Notes: generated by a model from the sequence alone, not told the origin. Positions 31,798 to 43,774 are shown, counted from the stretch's first letter. The stretch: 64,000 nt of DNA from Notamacropus eugenii (GCF_028372415.1 NC_092878.1:66853830-66917829), one strand, 5' to 3'. Numbers and translations: made by a program.

Positions 31798-32200
31798 CCA
31801 AGAAATTAGGGCAAACCTAGGCAAAGTTAGGCCATCTCCAGTTGTCCTGATGGACATTTGGCCACTGGACCTAGATGGCTGTGGAGGAGAAAGTGAGGCT
31901 GGTGATCTTGCACAGCTCTCCCTCACTCCCTCACTTAAATCAGTCAATTTCAAGTCATGATCCTCTGAGAATGAAGGACAAATGCAACCACACAAAGGGA
32001 AACTTAAAGGAAACCAGGCAATAATTTTTAAAGAAACTCATGTGAAAACCTCTATTTTAGAATGTTTTCTTTTTGTTAGGGTTTGTTGCCTATTTAAGTC
32101 AAAGGAAGAAGTAAATGATACTTAGACCTGGAAGCTGGTAATACTGATAATGTGGCACATGGTATGACTAGCATATCTAGCTTTTGAAATATTAGAAGTT
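31798..32200 (+). repeat. Unnamed repeat pair, copy 1 (with SINE insert)
   Basis: AAGAAATTAGGGCAAACCTA (31799-31818), then after a WSINE tail insert GGCAATAATTTTTAAAGAAA and GTTTTCTTTTTGTTAGGGTT (about 32062-32081). The blocks match AAGAAACTGGGCCAAACCTA, GTCAATAATTTTCAAGGAAA and GTTTCCTTTTTCCTTAGGGT at 33950-34160. Nature unknown. Confidence 0.6.
31836..31995 (+). mobile_element. WSINE1-like tail without head
   Basis: It starts at the head/tail junction with GGCCATCTCCAGTTGTCCTG and runs through CTAGATGGCTGTGGAGGAGA to GAATGAAGGACAAATGCAAC. There is no tRNA-like head upstream. Confidence 0.8.
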
Positions 32201-32810
32201 AGAGGCTATATACCTTTCCATCCTCTTTTCTTAAGGTTATACAAAGAATACCTAAGTCTGATGGAGAAGATCTAGCACCTTGAACCAAAGAGTCTTGAGA
32301 ATAGCACTGCCTCCTAGACTAGAGGTCCTGCTTCCAGGCCAGTCCCTGAAACCATCATTCCAGAGAGTGATGAGAAGAGTGCAGACAATCTCACTAAGTA
32401 ATGATGAACTGCCTCCTATGGGACAGACAGTCAACCTTGCTGAAGCATGGAAGCACCCCCTTAGGGAGAGACAGGAGGTGACATGCTAGGTAAGTCAAAG
32501 TACTGCAACTCCCTCAGCTACTGCCACTTCTCAGGCTGTAATGGAGCTAAACAGGTGACCTGAAACTAACAACAGTCTTTGTGGAGAAATGACCAAACTT
32601 TCTTGCTACCACCATCACCAACCAGTGATCAACACCACCTAAAAGCAAGTAAGCCCTAGAATCCTTACTCTTCCCCTCCCTTGTCCCTTGACATGAGCCA
32701 ACTTCCAGATCAGACTTTGCTGCTCTTTTCCTGGAGAGTAACATTGAAGATTCAGCCTGGCAACTGTATCCTCAACTACAACAACTGAAGATCCAGAAAA
32801 GAAAGTTTGT
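32201..32810. other. Unassigned sequence
   Basis: No gene or named repeat. It is more GC-rich than its surroundings, with several short frames on both strands and no domain. Confidence 0.35.
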
Positions 32811-33050
32811 TGTTCAGTTTTTTTGTCTGACTCTTTGTGACTCCATTTGGGTTTTCTTGGTAAAGATGCTGGAGTGGTTTCCCATTTCATCCTAGAGCTC
32901 ATAGAAGAAGAAACTGAGGCAACCAACATCAAATGATTTGCTCAAGGTCACATAGCTATTAAGAGTCTGAGGCCAAATTTTAGCTCCAGGAGATGAGTCT
33001 TCCTGACTCCAGGCCAGGTACCCTACCACTGTGCCACCTAGCTGCTCCTC
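32811..33050 (-). mobile_element. Marsupial CORE-SINE (MIR_Mars/MAR1-like)
   Basis: Antisense and nearly complete: TGTTGTTCAG tail end, TCTGACTCTTTGTGACTCCA, TTGGGTTTTCTTGGTAAAGA, TGCTCAAGGTCACATAGCTA, AGTCTTCCTGACTCCAGGCC and the head CACTGTGCCACCTAGCTGCT. Confidence 0.9.
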
Positions 33051-33949
33051 TTAAACTTGGATAACTTTAAAGTCTTTACTCTGAATAATACCCTCCCCTT
33101 TAAATCCTGATAACAGTGTGCCAAACTTCTCTTGATACCTAGAGGTTCCCAGAGCTATATAGAAGCTTAGATACCTAGTGTTTTGGGTGAGCACTTATTC
33201 CTTTGGTTCCCATGGAATCATAACTCCTTTGGTTAAATTGCCTAGATTTTTTTGTGGGGGGGAAACACCTGAGTGGAAAAGGAAAGTCAGTCCTCACGTA
33301 GATTTTTGGTTGCCACCAAGTGAAACCACCAAGTATATTATCCATCTGAAACCCTAAATCATTGAAAAGTATGCATGAAGTGCAGCCAAGTTTGAGAAAA
33401 AAAATCAATGACATTTTCCATGCACCTGGCCTGTGCTTTCTCAGTTTGAGGAGAATTTGGATGTCTTTCAGTTTTTCTTAAGGAAACTCTGCATGGATTG
33501 ATTGCTAAAACTCTCTCTAGTGGTGCTTTTCAAGATGCTGATGCTCATGCCCTTGGAATGATTCTGTGCTGAATGTTCCTTGGCTTTGGGGAATGAAGCA
33601 TCTATCTGATGTGATGACATTCAACCACTACAGACTAAGGTTAACTTTGAAAGGAGAGCTCCAGTCTGAAAATCTATCTTTACCACATTACACACAAGTC
33701 AAAGGTCCCTAATACAGGGACTGTGAGGAGATCCAGCAGTCACTCAGCAACAACTCACTAACAAGTTGAGACACATGTGAATAATTTGTAAAGAGAGAGG
33801 TTTCAGGAGAGGACATTTGGGCTTTTCCAGTTTGAAGAGTAAGAATTCTTACCTGAACAGCATAAGGGACTTGATTTAATAAGTTATTAAAGTTTCAGGC
33901 ATAGTTTGCTATAATCAGATTAGCATATGTCTCTATACAAATTGATTCA
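33051..33949. other. Unassigned sequence
   Basis: No gene or repeat named. Confidence 0.35.
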
Positions 33950-34160
33950 AAGAAACTGGGCCAAACCTAAAAGAAAGCAGTCAATAATTTTCAAGGAAAT
34001 TGAATAGAATCTTCCACTTTGGAGTGTTTCCTTTTTCCTTAGGGTTTTTTTGAACTATCTAAATGAATGAAGAAGAGATATGATGTAAGACACAGATGTC
34101 TGATGATGTTGAGAAAGTAAAATAGAATGTGGGAATACGCATTGGCATTATTAACTGCTT
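33950..34160 (+). repeat. Unnamed repeat pair, copy 2
   Basis: Aligns with 31798-32200 in the same orientation about 1.95 kb away, without the SINE insert. See copy 1 for shared blocks. Confidence 0.6.
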
Positions 34161-34340
34161 ATGGAATCAATTAAAATTTTGAAAATTGGCAAAAAAAGGT
34201 AATGTGATAATCCTTTTAAAAAGATTTTAAAGTAGGAACTTCTTTAAGATATTTGCTTTCTAGGTCTTAAATAATCTATGACAAGTCTCAGTATCTAGGT
34301 TTCAAAGGCTAATACTCCAAACAATTAATTCTGTCAAATG

Positions 34341-34417
34341 CATCCATCTATCCATCCATCCATCCATCCATCCATCCATCCATCCATCCATCCATCCATC
34401 CATCCATCCATCCATCC

Positions 34418-34485
<68 letters not shown>
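34341..34485. repeat. Compound CATC/TATC microsatellite
   Basis: About 19 CATC units (with one early TATC-type interruption) switch at about 34420 to about 16 pure TATC units. One C-to-T change converts one unit into the other. Confidence 0.95.
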
Positions 34486-34571
34486 CTAAAATGTACGCAT
34501 ACATATATGTACCAATTGATGACTGGTCATTGTGGAGACATATAAATCACTGTAACTATTCCTCTGTCCTA

Positions 34572-34772
34572 ATAAATCTGGGTCATAGAATCTTAGATAT
34601 AGCATTAGATGTGATCTCCAGGGTCCTTTTGTGCTATACTCCTATACTATAGATGAAGAAACTGAGATCTAGGTACAGAAGTGGTGTGTCCAAGATCACA
34701 AGGTACTATGAAATGGTGCTAATATATGAAAACATGTCTTCTGGGTCAAACCTAGCATTCTTATCACTGTAC
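34572..34772 (-). mobile_element. MIR/THER-like SINE
   Basis: CATAGAATCTTAGATATAGC, ATAGATGAAGAAACTGAGAT, GTCCAAGATCACAAGG and TTCTTATCACTGTACC in antisense order. Confidence 0.65.
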
Positions 34773-34799
34773 CCCACATGGATGAATTGTTCAAATTTT

Positions 34800-34947
34800 A
34801 AAAATTATTTTTTCAATTATTATGCTTTTATTTTTCCACTACAGCCTTCCCTTATTCCTCAGAGAAAAGCAAAAAAAAAAGAGCCCTTGTAACAAATATT
34901 CATAGTCAAGCAAAATTAATTCCCATAATGACCATATCCAAGAATTT
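34800..34947 (-). mobile_element. L1-type 3' end, antisense
   Basis: AGCCCTTGTAACAAATATTC, ATAGTCAAGCAAAATTAATT and CCATAATGACCATATCCAAG match the reverse of a marsupial L1 3' UTR and the fragment at 25742. The minus-strand HAL1-like element inserted at its edge. Confidence 0.65.
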
Positions 34948-35784
34948 TTTACTTTTCTTTTTTTGCATGTAATTTATTTATTTTCAGTTTTCAACATTCA
35001 CTTCCACAAGATTTTCAACTCCAAATTTTCTCCCCATCTCTTCCCTTCCCCCATCCTAGAACAGCGTGCACCCCAACCACCCCTTTCCCCAATCTGCCCT
35101 CCCTTCTATCAGTCTCCCTTCTCCCATCCTTCTTCCCTTTTTTTCCTGTAGGGAAAGATAGATTTTTATATCACATTGACTGTACAATTTATTTCTCAGC
35201 TGCATGCAAAAACAATTTTTAATATTCATTTTTAAAGCTTTGAGTCTCACGTTTTCTCCCTCCCTCTCTCCTTTCCCACCCTCATTAAGAAAGCAAGCAA
35301 TTTGACATAATTCATACATGTGTAGCCATGCAAAACACTTCCATAACAGTCATGTTGTGAAAAACTAACAACATTTCCCTCTATACTGTTTTGCCCTCCA
35401 TTTATTCCCTTGACCTGTCCTCCTACAATAGTGTTTGCTTCTGGTTATGCCTTTCCTCCAATCTGCCATCCCTTTAATTATCCTCCCTCTCCTACCCACT
35501 TCTTCCCTGCCTTCCTGCAGGGTAAGATAGATTTCCATATCCAATTGAAAGTGTGCTATTCCCTCCTTAAGCCAAATCAGATGAGAGTAAGGCTCACTTA
35601 TTTCCTCTTACCTCCCTCCTCTTCCCCTCCATTGTAAAAACTCTTTCTTGCTTCTTTTATGTGATATGATTTACTACATTCCACTTTTCCCTTTCTCTTT
35701 CTCCCAGTACATTCCTCTCAACACATTTTTATTTTTTAGATATCCTCCCTTCATATTTAGCTCACCCTGTGCCCCTCACTCTCC

Positions 35785-35996
35785 ACACACACACTCACAC
35801 ACATACATATATATACATACAAACATATATACATACCTACACATGTATAACATACACATACGTATACATACAGATATACTCATGCATATATATACATACA
35901 TACACACATACATATATAATATGTATATGTGTATATGTGTATGTGTGTGTATATATACATATATATAATATATGTATGTATGTATGTATGTATTCC
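35785..35996. repeat. CA/TA microsatellite inside the minus-strand HAL1-like element
   Basis: An expanded tract of CACA, TACA and TATG units. Its ORF1-proximal edge lies 121 bases after the ORF1 stop, matching the CA tract of the other HAL1-like copy (124 bases). Confidence 0.85.
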
Positions 35997-36116
35997 CTCT
36001 AACTACCCTAATGCTGAGAAAGGTCTCATGAGTTATACATATCATCTTTCCATGTATGACTGTAAACAGTTCAACTTTAATGAGTCCCTTATGGCTTATT
36101 TTTCTTGATTACCTTT

Positions 36117-36859
36117 TCATGTTTCTCTTGATTCTTGTATTTGAAGTCAAATTTTCTATTTGGTTCTGGTCTTTTCAACAAGAATGCTTGGAAGTCTTCC
36201 TATTTCATTGAAATTTCACTTTTTTCCCCTGAAGTATTATACTCAGTTTTGCTGTACAGGTAATTATTGGTTTTAATCCTACCTCCTTTGACCTCTGTAA
36301 TATTATATTCTGAGCCCTTCAATCCCTTAGTGTAGCAGCTGCTAAATCCTACTTGAATTGCATCTTTCTGGTTGCTTGAAATATTTTCTCCTTTACCTGG
36401 GACCTCTGGAATTTGGCTACAATATTCCTAGGAGTTTTTCTTTTGGGATCTTTTTCTGGAGGTGATTGGTAGATTTTTTCTATTTCTATTTTACCTCCTG
36501 TTTCTAGAATATCAGGGCAGTTTGCCTTGACAATTTCTTGAAAAATTATGGCTAAGATCTTTTTTTAATCATGGTTTTCAGATAGTCCAATAATTTTTAC
36601 ATTATCTCTCTTGAATCTACTTTCAAGGTCAGTTGTTTTATCCAATGAAATATTTCACATTATATTCTATTTTTTCATCCTTTTGGGTTTTTTTTATAAT
36701 ATCTTGATTTCTCATAAAGTCATTAGCTTCCATTTGCTCCAATCTAATATTTGAGAAATTATTTTCTTCAGTGAGTTTTTGAACCTCTTTTTCCATTTGG
36801 CCAATTCCGCTTTGTAAGTCATTCTTCTCCACATTGGCTTTTTGGACTTCTTTTGCCAT
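36117..36859 (-). pseudogene. L1/HAL1 ORF1 protein, decayed
   Basis: Minus-strand ORF1 remnant. A coiled-coil part reads MAKEVQKANVEKNDLQSGIG and QMEKEVQKLTEENN. The RRM-like part has NVKIIGLSENHD, a CPDILETGGKIEIEKI segment and PRNIVAKFQRSQVKEKIF. The C-terminal part has DLAAATLRD, then LSIILQG, ending near QESRET with stop at 36119-36117. Several stops and frameshifts interrupt it (one right after SENHD). An N-terminal remnant lies further upstream near 37060-37150. A non-functional copy. Confidence 0.82.
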
Positions 36860-38011
36860 TTAGGTTAGTCTATTTTTAAAATCTTAATTTCTTTAGCATT
36901 TTTGGGGGGTCTCCTTTAGCAAGTAGTTCACTCAAAGGGAAAGTTGAACACTGAAAATAAATTATATACAAATGCAAAGTGACATATTTTCTTGCATCAC
37001 TCTCATTACTGTTCCTAATTTCTCCTTTTCTTCTTTATTTAATTTTCATAATCCTTTTTGAGCTCTTTCATGGCTGAAAACATTGCATATTTTTCTTGGA
37101 AGCTTTGGATGTAGGAGTCTTGACCTTGTTATCCTCCTCTGGTTTTATGCTTTGATCTTCCTCATGTGAGAAAATACCTTTTCACTGAGGAAGAAACCTC
37201 ATATAGCCTTATTTTCTCCCCTTTTTGGTAATTTTCCCAGCCAATTACTTGACTTTTGAGCTCCTTGTTAAGTAGAGGGGCACTGCCCTAAGTTTCAGGG
37301 GTTCTGTGCTTCTGATTTAAGAGATATCTCTAGGTATCTGTAAATTTTCATTTCCTCCAAAGTCATCAAAGAAGTGTTTACTCCTCCCCTGGACTGAACT
37401 CTGGTCTGTGAGCAACCACAAGCACTCTTTTCTGGCCTGGAGCTCCTAGTAGGATTCCTTCTTCACAACTGCCACCAGCTCTGTCGCAGCAGCACTCCTC
37501 CTCAGCCCAGGAGTGCCACCCAGGACTGCAACTCAGATCAGCCATTTGATTCCTCCACCCTCCATAGGCTGGGACCTCCAGAAGCAGCCAGTGACAGCAA
37601 GAATAGCTGCTGCTGCCCTGAGACTGTGGCCAGACCATCTTCTACTCTCACCCAGGTGAGAGAGCTTTCTTCCTGACCTTGGAAGATGTCTGGCATTTGT
37701 GAGTTGAGAAGTATGAAAACCACTACAGCTGCCACTGATTCAGTGTCCTGAGGCCTGCTCCAGTCCTGTCTGTGCTGGTGCAGCCCATTATGGGTTATAC
37801 TCTGTGCCAAGCCTGGTACAATAGACCCTTCCTATTGGCATTCCAGATTGGGCTGGAAATCTGTTTTGCTCTGTCCTTTTGTGGCTTCTGCTGCTTTAGA
37901 ATTAATTTAGAGTTATTTGTTTTACACGTATTTTGAGGGGTTTGGGAGGAGAACTCAAGTAGATCTCTGCTTCTACTCTGCCATCTTGGCTCCACCAATT
38001 GTTCACTTTTC

Positions 38012-39590
38012 AAACCAGTTGTATGGGTGCCATTGAGATCCATAATCAGATTTAGCTATGATGCTTTTTGTGTGGGGATTATATATGAGAACTCAAATAA
38101 ATCTGAAAAAGAGAACAACACAAAGACAACCTCTAGGCCTTAGGATTAACTGCTAGCTACACACAGAGAACAGTGGTCTTGCAGCTATAGGTTTGCAAAG
38201 CTGATATGTATCCTCTGGAAAGAATTACTTAAGTACTCAGCTGACGGGCTGCCCCTAATGATCTGAGCAGATGGCACTCACCCGTCTTTTTGTCTCTTCC
38301 CTCCCACAAGCACAACTGTCTTTATGTTTAGAGAAATCAAAGTGAATAATATATAGATATTGGTAGCAAATAAATACAAACTCCAGCCTTTTTCCATTTT
38401 AATTGGACCCTCAAGCGGGAAATGGAAAATCAGAGTGGCAGCTATAATAGTCAAACAAGGATGCTTGCTACACCACCTTCTGCATATTGAAACAAAAGAA
38501 GACTTTACTCACTTTCAGTATCATTAGCTACTTGATGCATACATGATGACAAGTATATCTTGACATGGATGAGGATGTGGCAAAGCTTGAACTTTATATC
38601 CTCAAGTAATTTCATCCCATTCATTACTTCTTCATTATTCCTCCTATTTCTTCTTAACGAATTCTCTGTTTATGACTTTCAAATATTTGTAGGCTCTTTT
38701 CTTGTTCCTCTTATTTCTCTTAGTTGTCGATAAGCAAAGGAGTATCAACATAGAATTCTTTTTATCTTTTCCCTTTCTTCCACATTTCAACTAATTTTAG
38801 TTTCTTATCTCCGAAGCGCTTAACATTTCTCCATTTGAAGAGACTTGAGCCTTCCAAGATTTAAGCATAGCATTGCTACTGCAGATAGTCGGCAAATCTA
38901 AGATTCATAGTAACTGATTTAGCAGAGATTCAGAATTACTCCCATATTCAAGTCATCTTTTATTATTGGGTTTTCTCCACAAAGACACACCAAACACTTT
39001 AATCCTTCTTCCAGTTGACTATTGGGAAAATTGATAGCTTCCATATTATAAGTTACAAGAGGAAAGCTGCTACTCAGGCATTAAGTAAGGAATCTTCTTT
39101 AAACAATATTTATGTGACACAAATACAGGTATCCCAAAACTCTTAGAGTAATTTAAAGCTATTGAAACTTAAAAATGCACTAAGACCTTAGGGACACTGA
39201 AGCTAATAAATTTAAGCTCTTCATTTATTTCAGATGTTGGAAAAGTTAATGTGCCCTAGATTTAAAAATTATTTTATGAAAAACTATCTGGAAAAATGTC
39301 ACTTCCACTGATAAAACCATCTCCATTTATAATATTAAACTATTTTACAATGCCAAGGGATTTGAGGTGGGAACATTCTTTTCTAGGTCTTCAGGAGCTG
39401 CAGAGGAGGTAGGAGCTGTACCCCTGTAGAGGAAGTTGCCAGGGCCCATTAACATAGTGACAGCTTACCTAGATGATGGATATAAGGGCTAGGTTTGCAT
39501 CAAGGATAGTAATTTAGGGCAGGTAGTATTCCTAGGACCTGGGGCTTATCTGCCTTTTGGTGGCTGTTGGTTAATGATTGGTGTTGGTGA
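38012..39590. other. Unassigned sequence
   Basis: No gene, RNA or named repeat seen over about 1.5 kb. The right edge may belong to the LTR that follows. Confidence 0.4.
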
Positions 39591-39599
39591 TAGCAAAGA

Positions 39600-40203
39600 T
39601 AGTGAGCCTCTGCTCCACCAGATTTATTCCCTTATATCAGTAAGCACCCCAACATACACAAGGGGGCCTGCTACCACAGGTTCTTTGATCTGCTTCTCTA
39701 AAAGACAAAGCAAATTTTGAGGGGTTAACAATCACTTTAATCAAGCACAGGTATCAGAGAAAACCAAAATAAAAATTTCAGAGACATCAAAAATCAAACT
39801 TCCAAACTGCTGGATCATTAACATACATACATCTTTACTAGAGAGCAAAGCACCAACATCTGGGTTTTCAAAGCACGGGAGTTGCTTAGCAGCTTCCCAG
39901 ACTCTCATCTGGCACTCAAATCTTCTTCCAAAAACTGAGCCCCAAAGTAAAGCCTCATCGTCAGAGTATTTATACACTTTTCAGAGCCAGAGGGCATAAC
40001 CCTCTCACCCAGTGCCTCAACAGAAAAAACAAAAGGTACTCGGGACCTCCTACAAAACAACTTCCCTAATCAAGCTTCCCTCCATGGGCAGACCCGTTAG
40101 TGGGTGGGGAGATCTTCTTTAATTACATTCAAATAGAGACATTATAGTTCTTGATTATACTAAAACAAGAGATCACACTTTGCTTAGCCTCATATTCCCT
40201 CAA
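39600..40203 (-). mobile_element. LTR of an endogenous retrovirus-like element
   Basis: Aligned with the LTR at 234-822 over its middle (GGCCTGCT-CAGGTTCTT, TACATACATC, TATACACTTTTCA-AGCCAGAG, CATGGGCAGACCCGTTAGTG). The minus strand shows a TATA box (GTGTATAAATACTC, about 39965-39977) followed by AATAAA (GGGAATAAATC, about 39621-39631). The left end is uncertain. On the right, homology with the copy at 20753 continues past TGTAATT (40127) to about 40203, so this copy has a longer start than the one at 234. Confidence 0.65.
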
Positions 40204-41466
40204 CGATGACTGGAAGAGCCAGAAGAGAGGCAAAATTGTGGTGTAGGGGTAATGCTATTCTCAGGGCTCTTGAGTTCAGGGTCCTGACTTGTCTTTATTA
40301 TAGTCCAAGAGGAGATACTGGGTAAGATACTCATGGTTGAAAAATCTCCTGATACATGTTGCTTCCTGTTTCTTTCTAATGTGTCTAATTTTTTCAGTGA
40401 GATTGGTTTGCCTCTTGATAGGTGGAATGAATGGCACTTGACAGTGTCAGCCCACTGTAAAGAAAAGAAAGAATATAGAAAAATTACATTAAAAATCAGC
40501 TGAATTTCTGAATGTTACTTATTTGTTGTTGCTCAGATATAGACATTTTTATGACAAGTGAACATGGATGTCCTCTTCCAACACAAATATGACTTTTCCT
40601 TGTGTGAAAGTCTTGTAACCTTTCCTTGCCCCAATACACACAAATAAGCTACTTTTTCTCCTGAAATGTGACAAAGCTACCCTAGGAACTTGATTGGACA
40701 GGGTTCAATCTATATCTCCCTAGTCTCTGGTTGTATATATTTATGTGGCATACTGGTCACCTAAGGACATAAAAAGGGTCAAGTCCCTTCAGACTTGGTA
40801 GGTGTCACAAGACCTAGACAATTACTGTATTCAGTGCTGTTGATGAGACCATTTCAATACATAGATGGGAGTTGTGGCAATGGAGGACCACACTCTCCAG
40901 GGAAATGCTAAAGTATCGTTGTTGAATATCTTTTCTAAGCTGTGGCTATGTAAATATCTTAATATTAACTGTTCAATGACCTAGGAGTGCCTCATGTCTT
41001 CCTAAAATAAATTAATAGGGTATGTGCCTGAGTTACACTTCCTTCTTTCCACCTTGATGCCTTGACAGAGTCCCCTCACTGGTACTCTGTCTCCTTGTAT
41101 TGGTCTGAAGGGAACCAATATACTGAAGAATATAATTGGAGAATATAATGGATTGAGTTTTGCCTTTCCACATTCCCCAACATGAGAATCACTGAGTTTG
41201 TCCTAGAAAAAAAGTGCTGCTTTCACTTGTAGACCTCACAGTGAATCCCATTACAGAAAACTATCCATAGATAGCTCCAAAATTCCATGGTTTCTATACA
41301 TTTGAAAACAACCTCAAGATCCCTGACTCATTCTTGATTTAGGTAGTAAGACTATTTCATTACAAAATCAGAGCTATAACAAACTAGCCCATCCCTTCTG
41401 ACTCACCAGCAGTAATGCATGCCTATATCCATACTCATATCTACCCCACATCCTTAGCCAGAGCCA
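40204..41466. other. Unassigned sequence
   Basis: No gene or named repeat recognised. Confidence 0.35.

Positions 41467-41538
<72 letters not shown>
41467..41538. repeat. TATC tetranucleotide microsatellite
   Basis: Eighteen uninterrupted TATC units. Confidence 0.97.
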
Positions 41539-41565
41539 ATCTACACATACACACACATATTTAAG

Positions 41566-41900
41566 AACTCAGAATCACAGGTTTTAAAACTAGAAGTTAT
41601 TTCATCTGCCATCTAGTCTAATTCAAGACCAAAGAGAATACTATACCCTGCTTAACAAGTGCTCATCTAGACAGTGCTTGAAGAGTTCCCATGAAGGGAA
41701 ACTCATTACCTCTGCAGGCAGCCCATTCCACTATACGACAGCTCCACTGGCAAGGAATATGTTTATTCCCCTGACATCATGCCTACATTTGCCTTTTTTT
41801 GCAACTTCTACCCACTGTTCCAGATTGTAACTTCAGGGGACCAATAGAATAAGACTAATCCCTCTTCTACTAGCAGCTCTTAAGATTCTTAAGCATGATG
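41566..41900 (-). mobile_element. CR1/L3-type LINE 3' region, antisense
   Basis: CAGAATCACAGGTTTTAAAA, CATCTAGTCTAATTCAAG, AGTTCCCATGAAGGGAAACT, GCAGCCCATTCCACTATA and GCAACTTCTACCCACTG follow the antisense order of CR1/L3 elements. The 3' end of the element is on the left. Confidence 0.7.
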
Positions 41901-43289
41901 GGAGGAACACTTTTGCTATCTCATTATAAACTATGATAATAAAATGGTTCTGGGAGGACTATGTAGATTATAATTGTGCATACTACAATTTGGATAGCAG
42001 TGTGGGAAGCAAAGACATTTAAGAGGGAAAAGAAAAGATGATAGCAAGGAATACTTGCCACTCAAGCAGTATGGATTCATATTTTATAGGATGTCTAGTT
42101 TATTTTTCAAAGTTTTGATGCTTTTTTTTTTACAGCAATAATCTCCAGGTACACATCCATGATATCCATACCTCTTTTGCCCAGTGACACACAAAACTAA
42201 TTAATATGTTCATCATCCTTCTTGACAATGAAGGCAACATTCTGCATCCACTGCCTCTCACCTCAGTAACAAAAGGAGGTAGGTGCATTTCTTTATAGGA
42301 TGATTTTAAAGTTAAAGCTAAGAAATACAATTTATATTTCATTTAGATAATTCATTTATAAAACAGTAAAATAATTAAGACTTTTGATTTTCCTTCTATA
42401 AATCACTGATGAAAATGAATTGCTTTTTCCTAGAAAATGCTACCGTGTATCTACAAATCAGTGAAAGCCAAGGCTGGAATCCAGGGGTACTTTGAGTTGC
42501 CCTATGGAGCCAGTGAGGCATCTTATTTCACAATATCTGCCTCTAATCAACACTCTTAATTATGCTTTTGCTTTCCTGAGCCTCATGATTCCTGTGTAAA
42601 TGAACTTTTGAAAATGCAAAAAGGAATTCATAGAATAGTTGTTAAAAAGCAATAAGGATTTTCCTGCTCAACAAACATTTAATGTAATAACTTTTATGAC
42701 TAGAGTAGATCAAAATTAAATCTTTCTCTGTGGCACTTCATTTAAAGAGAGGGCCAAATTAGTAACACAGAAGAAATTTGCCCCAGGGAAAGAGTTTAAG
42801 GCAGCATAGTTTCATTTTTCCTTTTAACTCCAGTTTCATTCCCAGCCTAACTCCATCCTACTTGAGTCTGATCAATCTTGAAGACTGATAAAGAGCTTTT
42901 TGTCTTCACCACACAAAACTAGAGCTACCATAAGGAATGTGAACAGCCTCCATTTCCATGCTGATAGCCATATTTCTGTTTTCCCAAACTCCCTTCCATC
43001 TACTCAAATGTATACATATTTTAACAAAATGCCTCCATTTTTTAAAGTGTCTCAAATATTTATATCAATTTGTCAGCAGCAAGTATCAGTGACAAGAGGA
43101 GATAAAGTATTATTTATGCAGAGATATCCAATTTTTACTTATTTGATTGCTTTTCTGAAAGATGATACTTCATGAAATAAAACAACATTTTTCATTGTTT
43201 GCTTGACTTAGGAGGTGGGGCTTAGTCTCTTCATAGCAATCCAGTCAGTTCATATGACAGAGCTTTCACAGGCTTGACAGTATTATGCA
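41901..43289. other. Unassigned sequence
   Basis: No named repeat. A minus-strand segment near 42130-42280 reads VAFIVKKDDEHI and GKRGMDIMDVYLEIIAVKKK in one frame, but I do not recognise it and it has a stop between the two blocks. Confidence 0.35.
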
Positions 43290-43430
43290 GGATGGAATCA
43301 TGGAAAGAGAATTAGTTAGGAAATTTGTGTTCTAGTTCTTGCTTTATCACTATTTAAAATGAACTTCAGGTATGTAATGAAGGGGATAAATTAAATCATC
43401 TCATAGGTTCTTGCCAGCTCTTACATTTTT
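43290..43430 (+). mobile_element. MIR-type SINE fragment
   Basis: ATCATGGAAAGAGAATTAGT, TTGTGTTCTAGTTCTTGC and AGGTTCTTGCCAGCTCTTAC in sense order, with a deletion in the middle. Confidence 0.6.
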
Positions 43431-43774
43431 GGCATTGTAACTAAGAGCATTCTGAACTATTTTCCTGAAAAAGTAAAGTAGAATTGACTAAGTTAGTTTT
43501 GTAGTAGCATTACACACTTTAGAGCCTCCTAAATGAGATCCATAATCACTTAAAAAAAGTGAAAAAATTGAAAAAGGGCTTCAGATTATGATATGCATGT
43601 GGTTAATAGTCCATCTGGACATATACCTTGGAGATGAACAATCACCTGGATGCAGATTTTAATGGGAGGAAGAGTGTTGGTTAGATAGAATTTAGGAAAT
43701 TATGTCCTTCTTTTAATGATTCTAGATTGTTCCAGGAAACATGGATCTATTTTAAAAAACACCAAAACTATTCT

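Larger units (their letters stand above)
34958..38001 (-). mobile_element. Full-length HAL1-like (half-L1) retrotransposon, minus strand
   Basis: On the minus strand it begins TTGGTGGAGCCAAGATGGCA (5' end near 38000), carries a GC-richer 5' UTR, an ORF1 remnant (36859-36117), a CA/TA tract and a polypurine 3' UTR, and ends ACTGAAAATAAATAAATTAC in an A-tail near 34958. The flanks TTTACTTTTC (34948-34957) and TTCACTTTTC (38002-38011) match at 9 of 10 positions as a target-site duplication. No reverse-transcriptase ORF2 is present, as in the plus-strand copy. It is about 3.04 kb long and more decayed than that copy. Confidence 0.82.

Noticed and set aside
34341-34485. CRISPR-like regular array
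   Set aside because: Units are four bases long without spacers; it is a tetranucleotide microsatellite in a vertebrate genome.
36638-36859. Coiled-coil host gene on the minus strand
   Set aside because: It is the coiled-coil part of HAL1/L1 ORF1, continuous with RRM-like ORF1 blocks downstream.
39741-39977. 78-codon minus-strand frame with a protein-like composition
   Set aside because: It lies in the transcribed part of an LTR just after its TATA box; no retroviral or host domain.
42130-42342. Possible pseudogene with blocks VAFIVKKDDEHI and GKRGMDIMDVYLEII
   Set aside because: A stop lies between the blocks, they are short, and I could not tie them to any family. A BLASTX would settle it.
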